This document shows, piece after piece, positions 5,266 to 6,967 of a stretch of DNA of 6,967 nt. The stretch's first letter is position 1; each line of letters starts with the position of its first letter. This DNA is from JAZQNF01 sp045641505 (GTDB taxonomy: Bacteria > Bacillota > Clostridia > Lachnospirales > Bianqueaceae), in contig JAZUHB010000013.1 of the NCBI GenBank assembly GCA_045641505.1, positions 1 through 6,967 on the forward strand. The letters are read 5' to 3'. The notes under the pieces are model-generated. The model made no database searches. It was given only the letters and a program-made list of their open reading frames with translations, and was not told the DNA's origin. A program made the position numbers and the translations under genes.

Positions 5266-5820
5266 ATGCCGCTGCTTCTTCACATCTGCTGCGCGCCCTG
5301 CTCCGTGATGTGCATCGAGACGCTCCGGGCCGAGGGCATCGAGCCCACCGGCTTCTGGTACAACCCGAACATCCACGGCAAGTACGAGTACAAAACGCGC
5401 CGCAACACCCTGACCGAATACGCGCGCTCGATTGGCCTCGAGCTCCTCATGGAGGACGAGTACGGCCTGCGCTCCTTCATCGCGGACCTCTGCCCCGATT
5501 TCGACAACCGCTGCGAGTACTGCTACACCCGCCGCCTCACCGAGACCGCGGACTACGCCGCCGCCCACGGCTTCGACAGCTTCTCGACGACGCTCCTCAT
5601 CTCCCCCTACCAGAACCACGCGCTGATCCGCGAGATCGGCGAGCGCCTGGCGGCGGAGCGCGGCCTCGACTTCCTCTACCGCGACTTCCGTCCCTTCTTC
5701 CGCGAGGGTCAGGACAAGGCCGAGGCGCTGGGCCTCTACCGCCAGAAATACTGCGGCTGCATCTTCAGCGAGGAGGACCGCTACACGAAGCACAGAAAGC
5801 CCGCCGAGCGCGAGTCTTGA
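5266..5820 (+). CDS. queH: Epoxyqueuosine reductase QueH
   Basis: QueH (COG1636, formerly DUF208) reduces epoxyqueuosine to queuosine in the wobble position of tRNAs with GUN anticodons, the last step of queuosine synthesis, and is a non-orthologous replacement for QueG. The 184-residue protein has the family's cysteine set: HICCAPC (Cys8, Cys9, Cys12), NRCEYCY (Cys83, Cys86) and YCGCIFSE (Cys163, Cys165), which hold an iron-sulfur cluster and nearby metal. WYNPNIHGKYEY (31-42) and TTLLISPYQNH (108-118) are further family blocks. The ATG lies one base after the upstream TAA. The only upstream purine run is AAGGA, about 11 bases away, so translation probably depends on coupling to the ceramidase-like gene. 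No other queuosine gene is in the window. The stop codon overlaps the -35 box of the next gene's promoter. Confidence 0.96.
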   Translation: MPLLLHICCAPCSVMCIETLRAEGIEPTGFWYNPNIHGKYEYKTRRNTLTEYARSIGLELLMEDEYGLRSFIADLCPDFDNRCEYCYTRRLTETADYAAAHGFDSFSTTLLISPYQNHALIREIGERLAAERGLDFLYRDFRPFFREGQDKAEALGLYRQKYCGCIFSEEDRYTKHRKPAERES

Positions 5821-5845
5821 CGAAACGCGCCTTTTCTTCTAAAAT
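5817..5845 (+). promoter_or_regulatory. Promoter overlapping the queH stop codon
   Basis: TTGACG (5817-5822), a 17-base spacer and TAAAAT (5840-5845) form a good promoter. The TGA stop of queH (5818-5820) lies inside the -35 box. No terminator separates queH from the next gene, so read-through from the operon is also possible. Confidence 0.8.
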
Positions 5846-5881
5846 ATACCCTACATCCACCTTGTGAAAGGAAACACTCCA

Positions 5882-6388
5882 ATGACCGCTTGGGAAATCG
5901 TTTTCACCGTACTCGCCATCATCGCCGTGATCCTCGTCGTCCTCTACTTCATCGGCCGCAAGCTGCAGAAGCGCCAGGACGAGGCCAGCGCGCAGATCGA
6001 ACAGAATAAACAGACCGTGCAGGCCCTCATCATCGACAAGAAAAAGATGAAGCTGAAGGACGCCAACTACCCCGCCGCCGCGCTGGAGCAGGTCCCCTGG
6101 TACATGCGGAACAACAAGTTCCCGATGGCCAAGGTCCGCATCGGCAACCAGATCGCGACCCTGATCTGCGAGCCCTCCATCTTCGCGGCCCTGCCCGTCA
6201 AGTCCAGCGTGAAGATCACCATCGCCGGCTCCTACATCACCGGCTTCTCCACCGCCAAGAAGGGCGACAAGAAGGGTTCCGACGTGCCGCTGTCCAAGAA
6301 GGAAAAGCGCGCGAAGGCCCGCGCCGCCAAGAAGGAAAAGCGCGAAGCCGAGCGTGCCGCCAAGAAGGCCGCCCGCGCCGCGAAATAA
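5882..6388 (+). CDS. Conserved single-pass membrane protein of unknown function
   Basis: This 168-residue protein has one N-terminal membrane segment (about residues 5-24) followed by a basic stop-transfer stretch (GRKLQKRQ). A short charged helix follows (31-50), then a compact soluble part carrying IDKKKMKLKDANYP (51-64), VPWYMRNNKFPMAKVRIGNQIATLICE (71-97) and VKSSVKITIAGSYI. The last 45 residues are almost all Lys, Arg, Ala and Glu, a highly basic tail predicted to be helical. From memory, the KKMKLKDA-type core recurs in many Clostridia without a known role. The orientation would put the soluble part inside the cell, where the basic tail could touch nucleic acid or acidic lipid; that is inference. 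The start is ATG 5882 because AAAGGA (5867-5872) sits at suitable spacing. A GTG at 5864 overlaps that site and is rejected. It has its own promoter and terminator. Confidence 0.88.
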   Translation: MTAWEIVFTVLAIIAVILVVLYFIGRKLQKRQDEASAQIEQNKQTVQALIIDKKKMKLKDANYPAAALEQVPWYMRNNKFPMAKVRIGNQIATLICEPSIFAALPVKSSVKITIAGSYITGFSTAKKGDKKGSDVPLSKKEKRAKARAAKKEKREAERAAKKAARAAK

Positions 6389-6401
6389 ACTGCGCAAGAT
6401 G

Positions 6402-6428
6402 AAAGCCAGCCCGAGGGCTGGCTTTTTT
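6402..6428 (+). terminator. Intrinsic terminator after the membrane protein gene
   Basis: An 11-bp inverted repeat (AAAGCCAGCCC at 6402-6412 with its complement at 6415-6425) effectively has a CGAG tetraloop and ends in T6 (6423-6428). It lies 14 bases past the stop codon. Confidence 0.93.
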
Positions 6429-6429
6429 G

Positions 6430-6706
6430 TGTGCGGAAAATGCCGGAAGGCCGGCCTAGAAGGCCGTCCCTTCGCAGCGCCTGCAAAAAGAAATGGCCGG
6501 GGTTTGCGCCCCGGCGACAACTCAACAAAATGGGAGGAGGAAACAAAATGAAAAATTTCGTTTGCACTATATACATTAAAGCATAAATATGAATAAAGTA
6601 TGGACAGAAGGTTATCATTGCATAACAATGCGGAAACGGAAGGCCGGCTCCGGCAGCCTCGCCGCCGGACGCGTTCCGGCCGAAGCCCGCGTCCCCGAAA
6701 AAGCGC
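6430..6706. other. Intergenic region with dyads and an AT-rich island
   Basis: No long gene is supported. The left part has a 12-bp repeat (CGGAAGGCCGGC at 6444-6455 and again at 6637-6648). It also has a 7-bp GC hairpin near 6494-6515 that would be followed by a T-rich run on the minus strand (CATTTCTTTTTG), a weak minus-strand terminator. An AT-rich island spans about 6540-6615. Two mutually exclusive small hairpins share bases at 6611-6630 (GTTAT/ATAAC and CATTG/CAATG). GC-rich dyads such as GCCGGA/TCCGGC (6664-6680) fill the rest. Confidence 0.5.
6548..6586 (+). CDS. Possible 12-codon leader ORF
   Basis: ATG at 6548 is preceded by GGGAGGAGG with seven bases between AGGAGG and the ATG, an almost ideal ribosome binding site. 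It is followed by codons for MKNFVCTIYIKA and TAA. I find no convincing plus-strand promoter and no obvious structural gene behind it, so a leader peptide, toxin-like peptide or remnant of a lost gene start are all possible. No repeated codon run points to attenuation by one amino acid. Confidence 0.35.
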   Translation: MKNFVCTIYIKA

Positions 6707-6738
6707 AAAAAAAATACCGGCTGTTTCTCAACAACCGG
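6707..6738 (-). terminator. Intrinsic terminator of the sRNA candidate
   Basis: On the minus strand CCGGTTGTT (6738-6730), GAGA loop and AACAGCCGG (6725-6717, one T-G pair) are followed by TA and T8 (6714-6707). The strong T-run is only on the minus side, which fixes the direction. Confidence 0.88.
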
Positions 6739-6815
6739 CCAAAAGCGTTTAATTAGAAAACGGGGGTTCTAATTAAAACGAGGTGAGCAAATCTATCAAA
6801 GAATGATAGAAGACG
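6707..6815 (-). ncRNA. Candidate small RNA with C-rich loop
   Basis: A strong promoter (6822-6849) and a terminator (6707-6738) bracket about 109 bases with no good ORF on the minus strand. Reading 5' to 3', there is a 7-bp hairpin (TCTATCA/TGATAGA, 6810-6792). An unpaired linker follows, containing CTCACCTC (6787-6780). A perfect 11-bp A/T-rich hairpin (6777-6767 with 6758-6748) displays the loop CCCCCGTT. The terminator hairpin and T8 end the transcript. C-rich loops and anti-Shine-Dalgarno-like linkers are usual seed regions of trans-acting sRNAs in low-GC Gram-positive bacteria, so regulation of mRNA translation is the likely role. It does not match tmRNA, RNase P, SRP RNA or T-box landmarks, and 6S RNA is unlikely at this length. 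The existence of a transcript is well supported by signals; the function is inference. Confidence 0.65.
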
Positions 6816-6821
6816 AGAATT

Positions 6822-6849
6822 ATTATAGCAAAAAAGTCGCTTTTGTCAA
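6822..6849 (-). promoter_or_regulatory. Near-consensus promoter of the sRNA candidate
   Basis: TTGACA (6849-6844) and TATAAT (6827-6822) on the minus strand are both perfect hexamers with a 16-base spacer that includes a T6 run. The start is expected around 6815. Confidence 0.88.
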
Positions 6850-6876
6850 GATTTCAAACCGGGAAAGAGCGGCGTT

Positions 6877-6966
6877 TCAGCCCTCCGGCGGAGCAGGCGG
6901 AAGCTCGCCCTCCGGCGGAGCAGGCGGAAGCTCACCCTCCTGCCACTAAGTCGGATCGTAGCCATG
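6877..6966 (-). other. Possible 3' end of a CDS with in-frame TAG before a Pro-rich repeat
   Basis: Reading in from the right edge, one minus-strand frame gives HGYDPT, then TAG (6948-6946), then WQEGELPPAPPEG, a second ELPPAPPEG copy and TGA (6879-6877). The residues on both sides of TAG read like a natural continuous protein tail, so this may be a gene ending at TAG, or a gene broken by a nonsense change. Only six codons before TAG are visible, so the identity cannot be judged. Confidence 0.3.
6881..6934. repeat. 27-bp direct repeat, two full copies and a partial third
   Basis: Two copies (6881-6907 and 6908-6934) differ only at the last base (G or A), and the next bases (CCCTCC, 6935-6940) begin a third. 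Because the unit is 27 bases, any frame repeats every nine residues. On the minus strand it encodes ELPPAPPEG; on the plus strand a Gly/Ser-rich unit. It lies just upstream of the sRNA promoter. Confidence 0.9.
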
Positions 6967-6967
6967 T

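Noticed and set aside
5864..5881. GTG start for the membrane protein gene
   Set aside because: It overlaps the ribosome binding site AAAGGA that serves ATG 5882 and has no site of its own.
5765..6708. Minus-strand frames opposite the membrane protein gene
   Set aside because: They cover the coding strand of a well-supported gene and its terminator and have no start signals; they are shadows.
6589..6756. 55-codon plus-strand ORF
   Set aside because: No ribosome binding site, composition shifts abruptly along it, and it runs through the minus-strand terminator hairpin.
6881..6934. CRISPR array from the 27-bp repeats
   Set aside because: The two copies are directly adjacent with no spacer, and the unit preserves a reading frame; it is a coding-type tandem repeat.
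6803..6949. 48-codon plus-strand ORF ending in Gly/Ser repeats
   Set aside because: The nearest Shine-Dalgarno-like sequence is about 16 bases from the ATG, no plus-strand promoter is seen, and the frame lies over a near-consensus minus-strand promoter and the sRNA 5' end.

Overview
The window looks like chromosomal DNA from a GC-rich member of the Clostridia, probably an uncultured gut-type Firmicute. The pointers are AGGAGG-type ribosome binding sites, consensus sigma-A promoters, rho-independent terminators with T-tracts, tRNAs without an encoded CCA, and a QueH plus YwlG/TIGR01440 gene complement. This is a judgement from sequence style and cannot be made species-specific here. I see no CRISPR array, insertion sequence or phage core gene.

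Layout. A gene of unknown function enters from the left and stops at 931. It is followed by a bidirectional terminator and two divergent tRNA-Gly genes: anticodon CCC on the minus strand and GCC on the plus strand, each with its own promoter. A gap of about 330 bases (1410-1738) holds three hairpins repeated at an exact 52-base period. Next is a minus-strand operon of three genes (read 3728 to 1739): an ECF transporter S component, a TIGR01440/YwlG-family protein and a metallo-beta-lactamase-fold hydrolase. The last two overlap by 4 bases (ATGA). Between the first two lies an unusual array of four small GC-rich hairpins separated by AATAAC spacers. From a divergent promoter region, a plus-strand pair follows: a neutral-ceramidase-like hydrolase and queH, one base apart. 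Then comes a single-TM conserved protein whose -35 box overlaps the queH stop codon.

The last 540 bases after the terminator at 6428 carry no convincing long gene. They contain a 12-codon ORF behind a strong Shine-Dalgarno sequence. They also contain a well-formed minus-strand small-RNA candidate (about 6707-6815) with a near-consensus promoter, three hairpins (one with a C-rich loop), an unpaired CUCACCUC segment and an intrinsic terminator. At the right edge a 27-base direct repeat encodes a Pro/Glu-rich 9-residue repeat on the minus strand, behind an in-frame TAG.

How the parts relate. The minus-strand operon joins a membrane substrate-binding component with two small soluble proteins, and no ATPase or EcfT gene is in view, so the S component probably shares an energising module encoded elsewhere. 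The ceramidase-like enzyme and QueH are co-transcribed, but I see no biochemical link between them. The most interesting items are the AATAAC hairpin array, the sRNA candidate and the 52-base hairpin triplet.
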